DNA of 7,403 bases, from positions 32,485 through 39,887 of the forward strand of contig DLOP01000146.1 in assembly GCA_002478505.1 (NCBI GenBank), written 5' to 3'. Shown piece after piece: positions 1 through 6,909 of this stretch (positions are counted from its first letter, which is position 1; every line of letters starts with the position of its first letter). Made by a program: the position numbers and the translations under genes. Source of the DNA: Lachnospiraceae bacterium UBA7481. Its GTDB lineage: Bacteria; Bacillota; Clostridia; Lachnospirales; Lachnospiraceae. The notes beneath the pieces are model-generated. The model was given only the letters and a program-made list of their open reading frames with translations. It ran no database searches and had not been told where the DNA came from.

Positions 1-31
1 ATTATTTGTGCAGCTTGCCGCCTCAAAATTT

Positions 32-45
32 AAAAGGTACCTTTT
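32..45. repeat. 14-bp perfect palindrome after the MBOAT gene
   Basis: AAAAGGTACCTTTT lies 32 nt beyond the MBOAT stop. On the minus strand it is preceded by GGTGTC, and GACACC would be needed on the other side to make a longer perfect palindrome; that arm is absent. It could act as a weak terminator (stem AAAAG/CTTTT with a GTAC loop and only four T), a protein-binding site, or a decayed copy of an interspersed palindromic repeat. No strong GC-rich terminator is visible in the 77 nt left in the window. Confidence 0.45.
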
Positions 46-77
46 GACACCCAAATCATCTTAATTAATTGCAAAAC

Positions 78-1493
78 TTAGAAACGGAAATACAAAAACG
101 GATTATAAGTATCACTGACCAGACATGCTGCCGTCAACAAAAAACACAGCAGATATCCTATCATCCCGGCGGCTGTCCATACCGCCCGTGCTCTCTCCCC
201 ATGTTTTTTTCCAAAAGCAAGGATCTTCGGATAAACAGGAAACGCCAGCAGTACAGCGGTCAATAACACCGCCCCGTAATTTCTGATATGCCAGAGGAAA
301 TCCGTTCCCAGAAGCGCTCCCCCATTGCCTGCGAACATCCCGCACAGATAATGCTTCAATGCCCCCATATCGTCAAAGGAAAAGATAGCAAACCCGACCA
401 CCACGATCAACAACGCATACAGATGACGCAGGATCACCGGCAATTTCTCCAACGCTTTCCCCCAGACATACTTCTCCAGAAGCAGCAGTAACCCGTAATA
501 AAGCCCCCACAACACAAAATTCCACGCTGCGCCATGCCATAGTCCTGTCAGCATCCATACGATCAGTATATTGCGCAGATGCCGCACGATGCCTCCCCTG
601 TTTCCGCCCAACGGAATATAGACATAATCCCGAAACCAGGTAGACAGCGAGATATGCCAGCGTCGCCAGAAATCGGTCACAGAGACCGCGCTTAACGGAT
701 ACTTAAAGTTCTCCGGAAAATGAAATCCCAGCATCCAACCGATCCCAATCGCCATATCACTATATGCGCTGAAATCAAAATAAAGCTGCAGCGTAAATGC
801 CGCCGCCCCCAGCCATGCTTCCGCTACTGAGACCTGCAGCTGTGCCAGCTGCTGGATCTCCTGCCACATCATGCCGATCTGGTTGGCGATCAGGACTTTC
901 TTAAACAGCCCCTGCATAAACCGAAGCATTCCATCCCGAAAGCCGGTCCAGTCTATTTTCCTTTGATGCAGCTCCTCGCTGACCGTGGAAAAACGCACGA
1001 TCGGTCCCGCAATCAGCTGCGGGAACATGGAAACATACATCAGATATGTCAGATAATTCCGTTCCAATTTTACTTCCCTGCGATAGAGGTCAATATTGTA
1101 ACTCATCATCTGAAAAGTAAAAAAGCTGATCCCCACCGGAAGTCCCAATCCCAAAAGCGGAACATCCGTGTGGAACAGGCTGTTGACAGTAGAGATCGCA
1201 AAATCCGTATATTTAAAAAACAAAAGCGCCGAGAGATTCAGTATCAGCGTTAAGACAAAAAAGAAACGGCGTTTTCCCTGCGTCGTTCCAAAACGTTCCA
1301 TAAGAAGCGCGCCGATAAAACTTACCGCCGCCGCAGCCAGCATCAGTAAGACATAGACCGGCTCTCCCCATGCATAAAATAACAGGCTGAATATAAGAAG
1401 GATTCCATTTTTCAAAGAAAATGGAACCGCATAATATAGCACTAAGCATATTGGTAAAAAAAAGAATAAAAACGGAATACTGCTAAATACCAT
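78..1493 (-). CDS. MBOAT family membrane-bound O-acyltransferase (AlgI/DltB-like)
   Basis: A 471-residue polytopic membrane protein that probably moves acyl groups from a cytoplasmic donor across the membrane for O-acylation of a surface polymer. Seen: about a dozen hydrophobic segments; the MBOAT signature around residues 275-300, including DFWRRWH with His280, then WFRDYVYIPLGGNRGG; the conserved GLWHG with the expected catalytic His320; and a C-terminus ending NPFLYFRF, typical of AlgI/DltB-type proteins. Length matches AlgI-like members (about 450-520 residues). The ATG at 1493 is preceded by GGAGG at 1503-1499 with 5 nt spacing. It is the last gene of a three-gene operon, 15 nt after the DUF4358 gene and co-transcribed with an SGNH protein, the usual MBOAT partner. 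The acyl group and acceptor are not determinable; acetyl onto a cell-wall glycan is an inference. DltB itself is unlikely because dltA, dltC and dltD are absent from the window. Confidence 0.95.
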   Translation of the reverse strand: MVFSSIPFLFFFLPICLVLYYAVPFSLKNGILLIFSLLFYAWGEPVYVLLMLAAAAVSFIGALLMERFGTTQGKRRFFFVLTLILNLSALLFFKYTDFAISTVNSLFHTDVPLLGLGLPVGISFFTFQMMSYNIDLYRREVKLERNYLTYLMYVSMFPQLIAGPIVRFSTVSEELHQRKIDWTGFRDGMLRFMQGLFKKVLIANQIGMMWQEIQQLAQLQVSVAEAWLGAAAFTLQLYFDFSAYSDMAIGIGWMLGFHFPENFKYPLSAVSVTDFWRRWHISLSTWFRDYVYIPLGGNRGGIVRHLRNILIVWMLTGLWHGAAWNFVLWGLYYGLLLLLEKYVWGKALEKLPVILRHLYALLIVVVGFAIFSFDDMGALKHYLCGMFAGNGGALLGTDFLWHIRNYGAVLLTAVLLAFPVYPKILAFGKKHGERARAVWTAAGMIGYLLCFLLTAACLVSDTYNPFLYFRF

Positions 1494-1508
1494 CGCTGCC
1501 TCCCCGGT

Positions 1509-2120
1509 TTATGGCAGACAGGCTGCTATGATCTCTTCAATCGCTTCCGCATTCTCAGAAATGACCAGATAAACATAATCTCCACTTGTCTTTACTGAAC
1601 TCCGATCTACAATATCAAACTGCTCCGGCAGGTAATTCTCCATTTCCGCCCGTTTTCCGTCAGCAAACGTCTGCAGCGCCGCAGATACGCTTTCTCTGGC
1701 AGCCGCATCTCCAGATTTAAAAATAGCGACCGTTTCCACGCTGGTTGACAATTCCGACATCACAAAAATATAATCGTCAATCGTTGAAAAATCAATTCCA
1801 TAATTAGCTACAAAAGCTTCCGGCACAACCATGGGCGACTGCAGTTCAACTGATGCTGCAATTTCCTCATAGATCTCTTCACAGCTTTTTACTGTTTCAG
1901 GGGTAATCTCACCGCCGGCAGGATCCTCAACCTGCGTATCTGCTGAATTCACTTCGGAACCGTCTGTCTCAGTTCCATCCTGACCGTTCTCATCATCATT
2001 GCCGCCAACTGCCACAAATACGGAAGTCGGTCCATCACTGCCCTGTGTCGTACAGCCGCATAAAACAAATGCCGCTGCCATTGTTATCATAAACATTTTT
2101 AAGATCTGATTCTTTTTCAT
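1509..2120 (-). CDS. DUF4358-domain lipoprotein
   Basis: A 203-residue predicted lipoprotein of unknown function. Seen: an N-terminal signal (residues 1-22) with a lipobox L-C-G-C and lipidation at Cys23; then a low-complexity acidic linker rich in D, E, G and T (about 24-80); then a globular domain (about 82-200). The domain matches my memory of DUF4358 in order: NYGIDF, a VMSE-like strand, an AIFKSGD strand with a following helix, NYLPEQ, and DYVYLVIS. DUF4358 genes are often found next to MBOAT and SGNH genes in Clostridia. The start has AGAGGA at 2134-2129, 8 nt before ATG, overlapping the stop codon of the SGNH gene, so the two are probably translationally coupled. It lies between the SGNH and MBOAT genes with 12 and 15 nt gaps. 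A role as an outer-face accessory subunit of the acylation machine, perhaps comparable to AlgF, is inferred from position only. Confidence 0.88.
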   Translation of the reverse strand: MKKNQILKMFMITMAAAFVLCGCTTQGSDGPTSVFVAVGGNDDENGQDGTETDGSEVNSADTQVEDPAGGEITPETVKSCEEIYEEIAASVELQSPMVVPEAFVANYGIDFSTIDDYIFVMSELSTSVETVAIFKSGDAAARESVSAALQTFADGKRAEMENYLPEQFDIVDRSSVKTSGDYVYLVISENAEAIEEIIAACLP

Positions 2121-2132
2121 CCATCGTATCCT

Positions 2133-3206
2133 CTAATCTTCATCTATATTTTCCAGTGTATCTTCCAGCTGCGTCCTCGCATACTCGCGCAGCACCTCCG
2201 ACCAGACGTCATAAGCGGCGGTATTCTGGTGCAGATGTCCATCGCTGCAATACTCCTGAGCCAGATTTCCTTTTCCGTCATCCAACGCGCTCATAATATC
2301 TATATATCCCCAGCCATTTTCAGAAGCCCTCTCCTGCATCATCGTATTCAACGTAGCAAGGTTCTCATTATTCAGTTTTTTGCCGCCCATACCCTCGATC
2401 GTATAGGTTGCGCTGATAATATAGATCTCTACATCCGGGCTTTGTTCCTGAATCCTGCCGATCAGCTCCGCGTATTTATCGCAGACATCCGGTAATTCCG
2501 CAAGGGCTATATCATTGATGCCAAAGAATAAAAATACACGGTCTACCTTCATAAGAGCAATCGATTCTTCAATATAACGCTGTTTCCCGTTATAGATAGG
2601 ATGCGTGCTGGTGGAACTTGGCGGTTGCAGTGCGTTGTTTACAGAAAAACTTCCCGATGCCAAAAACTGGATCTCTCCCAGATAGGTATCCGCATTCTTC
2701 ATCGCGTAATTGCGAAATCCCAACATAACCGAATCACCGACAAATACGGAATTAGAATAAAAATCATCGATCATTTTATCTGTAACGTTGGAACTTATTG
2801 TATTTTCCGGTATGGTTTCCATCAAAACAGGCTCATCCGACACTCCGGGATCGCGCCCTTCATAGATCCCGCGGGTAAAATAATGCGCCACATAAGCATC
2901 CCAGTCATTCTTAAACATAGCATTCAAATCGGGATTCTCCCTGCGGTACTGCGCAACATCCAGCAAAGTGCTTGCACACCTGCCTTCGTAAATTCCCTGC
3001 GTCATAAAATGATTGTATAACATATCCCTGTTATAACCAAACAAAGCGTATACATCAGAATATGTATCCGCATAATATTTTGCATCAAAAATATCTCTTA
3101 CCGTCCGCGCCGACGCTGCATGACCCTGAATGGCTCCTACAGAAATACTGAGCGTCACCGCCAGCAACAGCGCTAATATTAGCTTCGTACCTATCTTTCT
3201 ATTCAT
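2133..3206 (-). CDS. exported SGNH/GDSL-fold hydrolase or O-acyltransferase with N-terminal EGR repeats
   Basis: A 357-residue exported protein, probably the extracytoplasmic acyl-transfer partner of the MBOAT protein. Seen: signal peptide 1-30 with likely cleavage after GHA; two 37-residue repeats at 40-76 and 82-118, each ending EGR; a short linker; then an SGNH domain at about 146-345. Its blocks are VGDSVMLG with nucleophile Ser159, Gly185 in ASGS, GIND at 229-232 with Asn231, and SDGHLH at 321-326 with Asp322 and His326. The Asp-His spacing is one residue longer than the common DxxH. ATG at 3206 is preceded by AAGGA at 3221-3217, 10 nt away, a slightly long spacing. First gene of an operon with DUF4358 and MBOAT. 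SGNH proteins paired with MBOATs (AlgJ/AlgX, PatB) transfer acetyl groups; a deacetylase or esterase role cannot be excluded. No C-terminal anchor or sorting motif is visible. Confidence 0.92.
   Translation of the reverse strand: MNRKIGTKLILALLLAVTLSISVGAIQGHAASARTVRDIFDAKYYADTYSDVYALFGYNRDMLYNHFMTQGIYEGRCASTLLDVAQYRRENPDLNAMFKNDWDAYVAHYFTRGIYEGRDPGVSDEPVLMETIPENTISSNVTDKMIDDFYSNSVFVGDSVMLGFRNYAMKNADTYLGEIQFLASGSFSVNNALQPPSSTSTHPIYNGKQRYIEESIALMKVDRVFLFFGINDIALAELPDVCDKYAELIGRIQEQSPDVEIYIISATYTIEGMGGKKLNNENLATLNTMMQERASENGWGYIDIMSALDDGKGNLAQEYCSDGHLHQNTAAYDVWSEVLREYARTQLEDTLENIDED
2853..3089 (-). repeat. two tandem 37-residue EGR repeats in the SGNH protein
   Basis: Residues 40-76 and 82-118 of the SGNH protein align without gaps: both open F/L-D-x3-Y, have D at the PD position, a central F, an aromatic H-F/Y pair, and end GIYEGR. 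They are separated by 5 residues, giving a 42-residue period. The same module, with the same length and spacer, forms the C-terminus of the surface protein at 5296-6903. I recall related repeats in many Clostridia surface proteins but cannot assign a function; binding to a wall or glycan component is an inference. Confidence 0.85.
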
Positions 3207-3315
3207 TAGTACCTATTCCTTTTCTTCAAATGCCGTTTTTCACACGATACAGATTCATTTCATCCTATAGTTCTTCTCAAACCCATAGCATATCATCAGC
3301 CAATTTTGTCTATTC

Positions 3316-3344
3316 ATTATATATCAGAAAGCGGCTGTTTTCAA
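3316..3344 (-). promoter_or_regulatory. sigma-A-type promoter of the SGNH-DUF4358-MBOAT operon
   Basis: On the minus strand the -35 element TTGAAA (3344-3339) is followed by a 17-nt spacer and a perfect -10 element TATAAT (3321-3316). Transcription should begin near 3309, leaving a leader of about 100 nt before the SGNH start. The -35 begins about 14 nt after the stop codon of the 357-residue upstream gene, so there is little room for a terminator and read-through into the operon is possible. I see no recognisable riboswitch or strong hairpin in the leader. Confidence 0.8.
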
Positions 3345-3358
3345 TACATTTGTTTACT

Positions 3359-4432
3359 TTACTTGCCGCCAAATCCTGGCAGTTCAGCGCACCATGCGAT
3401 ATCTTCTTCCGAATAACGATATCTCCACTGCTTTTCCCCATTGACTCCGCCGTCCTGCATACATCCTGCATATAACCGGAACAATCCGCCCCTCTTAAAT
3501 GCAGCATGGAGCAGCTTTTTCTGTTCCGCCTCATCCCTGACTTTTACCAGATGCGCAGCAAATTTAGCAACCAGCACCTTTTCCTTAGTCGTCTTTTTAT
3601 TGCCCAGATAATATCGGCACATCGCCAGATCTGAGCAGTCAAACCGGATATGATAATGCTCCACAAAATCCTTGGTAATCCGTTCTTCATAATTGATTGA
3701 GATCTTCAGGATATCATACAGTTCTTTCCCTTTCGGCAGAAATCTTTCCGGTATGTCAAAAGTCAGACAAGCCAGCAGCTTCGTGGTAAAGAACACCTCC
3801 TTCGATTGAAAGATCAATTCGGTAAATTCCCTGACTTTCGCTTCATCCTGATTCTGATATTTCAGATGTCTTCTTGTATGCCGAAACTGCCGTATGGACT
3901 GGGTAATTGTCTCCTTCTTCTCCTGCCGGAGGATCGTCTGATAAAAATCTATGATCTGATCAGGCTTGGCATTTCTCACATAGACATGAAGCAATGCCTT
4001 ATTATGTAATATCTGCTGATAGTGCTCCGTACCGCAGTCATAACAAATAAGAAAATATGCGGCAATATTGATTCTTTTCACCGCACATCCACGCAGCAGT
4101 TTCTCGATAATGTCGTCCGACGGCTTCACCTTCTGGGGCAGGACAAAGGAGGTAAACGTCTGCAGCTTCAATTCCGCAGGCATATCTGATGACAGGATCC
4201 GCTCTAACGGCTCCTCGATCCCATCTTGGTAGATGCCCTGAAATCCTTTTTTTTCACTATAGACACGCGAAAGGACACTCCAAAGTTTCTTCTCATACCC
4301 GCTCTCCGCCAGCTTAGCCGCCAGCTCTAAAAGCTCCATACTATCCATATAGGATGTGATCTTACGGATCTGAGCCGTTCCCGGTATCCCCTCCGGCAGC
4401 CCCGTTACCTGTCCTGTTATCTTTTCCTCCAT
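3359..4432 (-). CDS. hypothetical protein, 357 residues, probably cytoplasmic
   Basis: I do not recognise this family. The open frame extends to an ATG at 4498 (379 residues), but that ATG follows AT-only sequence with no ribosome binding site. The ATG at 4432 has GGAGG at 4443-4439 with 6 nt spacing, so a 357-residue protein starting MEEKITGQ is preferred. Seen: no signal peptide and no membrane segment; mostly amphipathic, helix-like sequence with many L, K and E; a basic patch at 181-192 (RQFRHTRRHLKY); scattered single cysteines without a metal-binding CxxC pair except the isolated C130/C133 (CYDC). The helical character would fit an alpha-solenoid or other scaffold, but this is a weak inference. 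It lies 104 nt downstream of the Sir2 gene and 152 nt upstream of the SGNH gene, with no clear promoter of its own, so it may be the tail of the propeller-Sir2 unit. The gene looks intact. Confidence 0.8.
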   Translation of the reverse strand: MEEKITGQVTGLPEGIPGTAQIRKITSYMDSMELLELAAKLAESGYEKKLWSVLSRVYSEKKGFQGIYQDGIEEPLERILSSDMPAELKLQTFTSFVLPQKVKPSDDIIEKLLRGCAVKRINIAAYFLICYDCGTEHYQQILHNKALLHVYVRNAKPDQIIDFYQTILRQEKKETITQSIRQFRHTRRHLKYQNQDEAKVREFTELIFQSKEVFFTTKLLACLTFDIPERFLPKGKELYDILKISINYEERITKDFVEHYHIRFDCSDLAMCRYYLGNKKTTKEKVLVAKFAAHLVKVRDEAEQKKLLHAAFKRGGLFRLYAGCMQDGGVNGEKQWRYRYSEEDIAWCAELPGFGGK

Positions 4433-4438
4433 AAATTC

Positions 4439-4443
4439 CCTCC
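4439..4443 (-). promoter_or_regulatory. ribosome binding site deciding the 4432 start
   Basis: GGAGG on the minus strand followed by 6 nt and ATG at 4432. The alternative upstream ATG at 4498 is preceded only by A/T-rich sequence without any purine-rich Shine-Dalgarno match, so the 22 extra residues of the longest frame are probably not translated. Confidence 0.8.
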
Positions 4444-4502
4444 ACCATTCCCCATTAATGGCGTCTGTACCTATCCTGCAATAATCTCCATGAACCATTT
4501 AG

Positions 4503-4518
4503 AATATTTTAAAATATT
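4503..4518. repeat. perfect 16-bp A/T palindrome between the Sir2 gene and the 357-residue gene
   Basis: AATATTTTAAAATATT reads the same on both strands and lies in the 104-nt gap between the Sir2 stop and the preferred start at 4432. It is followed by a run of seven T on the plus strand, not the transcribed direction, so it is a poor terminator for the minus-strand genes. It could be a weak operator, an UP-like element, or chance in A/T-rich sequence. The rest of this gap holds no promoter I can defend. Confidence 0.4.
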
Positions 4519-4536
4519 TTTTTAATTATCCTTACA

Positions 4537-5277
4537 TTATTTAATGATCTTCGGCAATACCTCGCAGACCGTGTCATGAATCACATAATCCGCGTATTTA
4601 TCCATATAATGTTCTTCCTTCGTAATCAGAACCAGCTTACCGCCCTTATAATTGCCTGTGCAGAATTTGACCATATTATCGTACATATTAGTTCCCAGCG
4701 CAAGGATCATATCGGCATCCTCACAGGCATTGACCGCCTCTGTCATCAGATTATTGGCAATATTCTCCCCAAACAGGCGGATGCCGGGACGAATTGCAGA
4801 ATCACACTCATCACATAACGGAACTGCCTTAGCAGATCTCATATAATCCACCGTGAACTTTTTGCCACAGTGCGGACACCAGTTATTATGAACGTCGCCA
4901 TGCAATTGAATCACATTTTCAATGCCTGCCTTTTCCGCCAATGCATAATAATTCTGTGTGATCAGCATTCGCAGCTTTCCTTGATCCTCCAGACGCTTTA
5001 TATCTTTATATAGGGATGCCGGTTCATATTCCTTGTTAATGATCTCATTTTTATAAAACTCAAAAAACTTGTCTTTTCTGGCGCTATAGAATCCTACGTT
5101 CATCATTTCATCCGGCGTCTTATGATAGAGCCCTTCCAGACGGTAGCACTCTCTCGAAGACCAGATATTTTCTCCGCCGCTTTCAATCACCGTTCCGATA
5201 CCTGTCAGTACAACGATCTTGGATGATTCCTCGACCATCTTTCGCACCCTTTCAATTACAGATTCCTGTGTTCCCAT
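4537..5277 (-). CDS. divergent Sir2-family (sirtuin-like) protein
   Basis: A 246-residue cytoplasmic protein with the Sir2 layout. Seen: VVLTGIGTVIESG (22-34) at the Rossmann GAGxS position; TQN at 107-109; LHGDVH with the catalytic His126; a zinc module C134-x2-C137 and C155-x2-C158; RPGIRLFGE (163-171); and GTNMYDN (195-201). Length fits bacterial sirtuins. Canonical sirtuins use NAD to remove acyl groups from lysine. Several NAD-pocket residues differ: GAGxS is GIGTV, the GIPDFR loop is GGENIW, and the TQNxD Asp is Tyr. Activity, cofactor or substrate may therefore be altered, or it may be a non-catalytic sensor. The ATG at 5277 has AAGGAAGGGG at 5296-5287, 9 nt away, touching the stop codon of the upstream surface-protein gene. 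The 18-nt gap implies co-transcription. Why a cytoplasmic sirtuin-like protein sits beside an exported protein is unknown. Confidence 0.9.
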   Translation of the reverse strand: MGTQESVIERVRKMVEESSKIVVLTGIGTVIESGGENIWSSRECYRLEGLYHKTPDEMMNVGFYSARKDKFFEFYKNEIINKEYEPASLYKDIKRLEDQGKLRMLITQNYYALAEKAGIENVIQLHGDVHNNWCPHCGKKFTVDYMRSAKAVPLCDECDSAIRPGIRLFGENIANNLMTEAVNACEDADMILALGTNMYDNMVKFCTGNYKGGKLVLITKEEHYMDKYADYVIHDTVCEVLPKIIK

Positions 5278-5295
5278 TTTTAAGCACCCCTTCCT

Positions 5296-6903
5296 TTACC
5301 TTATTTTTGTTCGGGCGTTTCTGCCCTCCACATTTCCATTCGTTATAAAATGCATATAATAGCGGCCGAGATCGTTTCCGAATACTGCCTGCAGATCCGG
5401 ATAATTATGACGGTAAATATTCACGTCAAAATTCTCGCAGCCCTGTCTTCCTTCCGCCATACCGGTTGTAACAAAGTGACGCAGCGCGCCTGCCTGATCA
5501 TTGGCGAAGAAGATCCTCATATCCGGATAACGGCTGATATAATAGCCAAAATCAAATACAGCGGAATAATCAACTCCCTGATATATATTTCCTCCTGTAT
5601 TCACCACAGTCTGACCGCCCGAGCCTGACGGCTTATTGTCCGACAAAGGCAGCGTATATATCTTCATAGCCGCGCCATTCGTCACATACCATACCACCTG
5701 ATTATTAAATACAATGGGCTGACAGTCTGAAAGACATCCATGCATCGTCTTGACTTCGCTGGTCATCTGTCCCGCACCGTTGATAAATACATAAGAAACT
5801 TCCTCCAGCTCCGAATATCCTGATTTTGTCTCCCAGATCACAACAAACTGCTCCGAGTTGATCTTTACCAGATACGGACATCCCACCGTTTTTAATTCAC
5901 CATAAGCATATCCGGTCATGAAAGAAAGCTTTACTGCGGAATTGGAAAACGAGCTTTTGGGAACCGCCGCAATAAATACATTCTGATTAGAGGAAAGCCC
6001 ATCCAGTGAACCGGTGCTTCCCGCCACAAGATAATACTGACCGGACACTTCATAACCTCCCAGTGTCGCACCCGAACCGACAGCGGAAAGGGGACTGACC
6101 TGAGAACATGCATAGTTATGATTAGGGATCCCGTTGGAAGAGACAATATTATATCTGCTTACCGTCATGCTCCCTGAAGGCGCAGGACTATGCTCCACAG
6201 TCGTAATCGTACCGCCTGTCGCATCAATATACTGTGCCGCCGGATTCTCCATTACTCCATAAACAGAACCGGGCAGTCCGCACTGTACCGCCTTGACCTG
6301 ATTGTTATCTTTCTGATAAGTGATCATCATACTTGCCTGATGGTACATACCGTTTTTATCCATATACGTCTGATGCGCAGTTTTAATATAAAGATAATTG
6401 CCATTCTCGCAGATATCGACACCGCTTTGGCAGAAAGGAATCGTCGTATTGCAGTTGGTTACCGCAACGCTGCCGAGTCTTACCCAGTCTTTTGAATATC
6501 TGACGATACGGATACACTCCACCTTATCGTTCTGCTCCATATTCTGCTGCCCGAAGATCAGATAATTATAATTCTGGCCGGCATAAAATCCGCCAAAAAT
6601 ACTAAGTTCAAATCCTACTGTTCTCTGCTGCACCAGCTTATAAGCGGTATTGTACCTCTCCACAAGAATGATGTCCCCCATGTTCTCAACTCTGGAAAAC
6701 GTACCATCCCCGTTGTTGTATAAATAACTGTTAGGCACACGGCCGTTAGAGGTATATTCATGGTCATGGATATTATTCGTAACAACATTGGAACCCGTAT
6801 ACTCCCCTGCATCGACCTGCATTACGGGAAATACAAATAATAACGCCGCCAGAGCAACAGCCAACAGCCGGCGGGATATATGATTTTTAATGATTCCTTT
6901 CAT
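5296..6903 (-). CDS. secreted surface protein, beta-propeller-like domain plus two C-terminal EGR repeats
   Basis: A 535-residue exported protein of unknown function. The longest frame begins at 6918, but GGAGG (6914-6910) lies 6 nt before the ATG at 6903, so the start is placed there, giving MKGIIKNHISRRLL and a classic signal peptide (about 1-32, cleavage after VDA). Seen: a long beta-rich region (about 33-425) with repeated short strands, including DGTFSRVE, GGFYAGQNYNYLIFGQ, TTIPF, LYIKTAHQTY, GYEVSGQYYLVAG and PYLVKINSEQFVVIWE; then a Ser/Gly-rich linker (about 426-440); then two 37-residue repeats at 450-486 and 492-528, each ending EGR. The DGTFxRVE, TTIPF and TAHxxY patterns recall uncharacterised Clostridia surface proteins; the propeller fold is inferred from strand pattern. 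No sortase signal, SLH or membrane anchor is visible, so the EGR module may be what holds it at the surface. The Sir2 gene follows after 18 nt. Confidence 0.88.
   Translation of the reverse strand: MKGIIKNHISRRLLAVALAALLFVFPVMQVDAGEYTGSNVVTNNIHDHEYTSNGRVPNSYLYNNGDGTFSRVENMGDIILVERYNTAYKLVQQRTVGFELSIFGGFYAGQNYNYLIFGQQNMEQNDKVECIRIVRYSKDWVRLGSVAVTNCNTTIPFCQSGVDICENGNYLYIKTAHQTYMDKNGMYHQASMMITYQKDNNQVKAVQCGLPGSVYGVMENPAAQYIDATGGTITTVEHSPAPSGSMTVSRYNIVSSNGIPNHNYACSQVSPLSAVGSGATLGGYEVSGQYYLVAGSTGSLDGLSSNQNVFIAAVPKSSFSNSAVKLSFMTGYAYGELKTVGCPYLVKINSEQFVVIWETKSGYSELEEVSYVFINGAGQMTSEVKTMHGCLSDCQPIVFNNQVVWYVTNGAAMKIYTLPLSDNKPSGSGGQTVVNTGGNIYQGVDYSAVFDFGYYISRYPDMRIFFANDQAGALRHFVTTGMAEGRQGCENFDVNIYRHNYPDLQAVFGNDLGRYYMHFITNGNVEGRNARTKIR
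5320..5556 (-). repeat. two tandem 37-residue EGR repeats in the surface protein
   Basis: Counted from the start at 6903, residues 450-486 and 492-528 align without gaps. Shared positions are F-D at the start, Y at position 6, YPD-M/L near position 10, a central F followed by ND, then HF, a T-x-G or T-N-G step, and a final EGR. The spacer is 5 residues, identical in length to that between the repeats of the SGNH protein at 2853-3089, which has the same repeat length. The last repeat ends seven residues before the stop. Confidence 0.85.
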
Positions 6904-6909
6904 AGACAT

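Noticed and set aside
963..1253. 96-residue open frame on the plus strand
   Set aside because: It is antisense to the MBOAT membrane segments; the charged composition is what the complement of hydrophobic codons gives.
2601..3020. 139-residue open frame on the plus strand
   Set aside because: It lies opposite the SGNH gene, has no ribosome binding site or recognisable motif, and its composition fits an antisense shadow frame.
3351..3369. Shared ttgccgcc near 3364 and near 15
   Set aside because: Only 8 bp match, one copy is coding, and the flanks differ; chance is sufficient.
4433..4498. N-terminal extension of the 357-residue protein to the ATG at 4498
   Set aside because: That ATG has no ribosome binding site, while the one at 4432 has GGAGG at 6 nt.
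4503..4523. A/T palindrome plus T run as a terminator
   Set aside because: The T run follows the palindrome on the plus strand, whereas all genes here are on the minus strand; the stem has no G or C.
6190..6495. 101-residue open frame on the plus strand
   Set aside because: It is antisense to the well-supported surface-protein gene, is rich in H, I and R as in shadow frames, and has no initiation signal.
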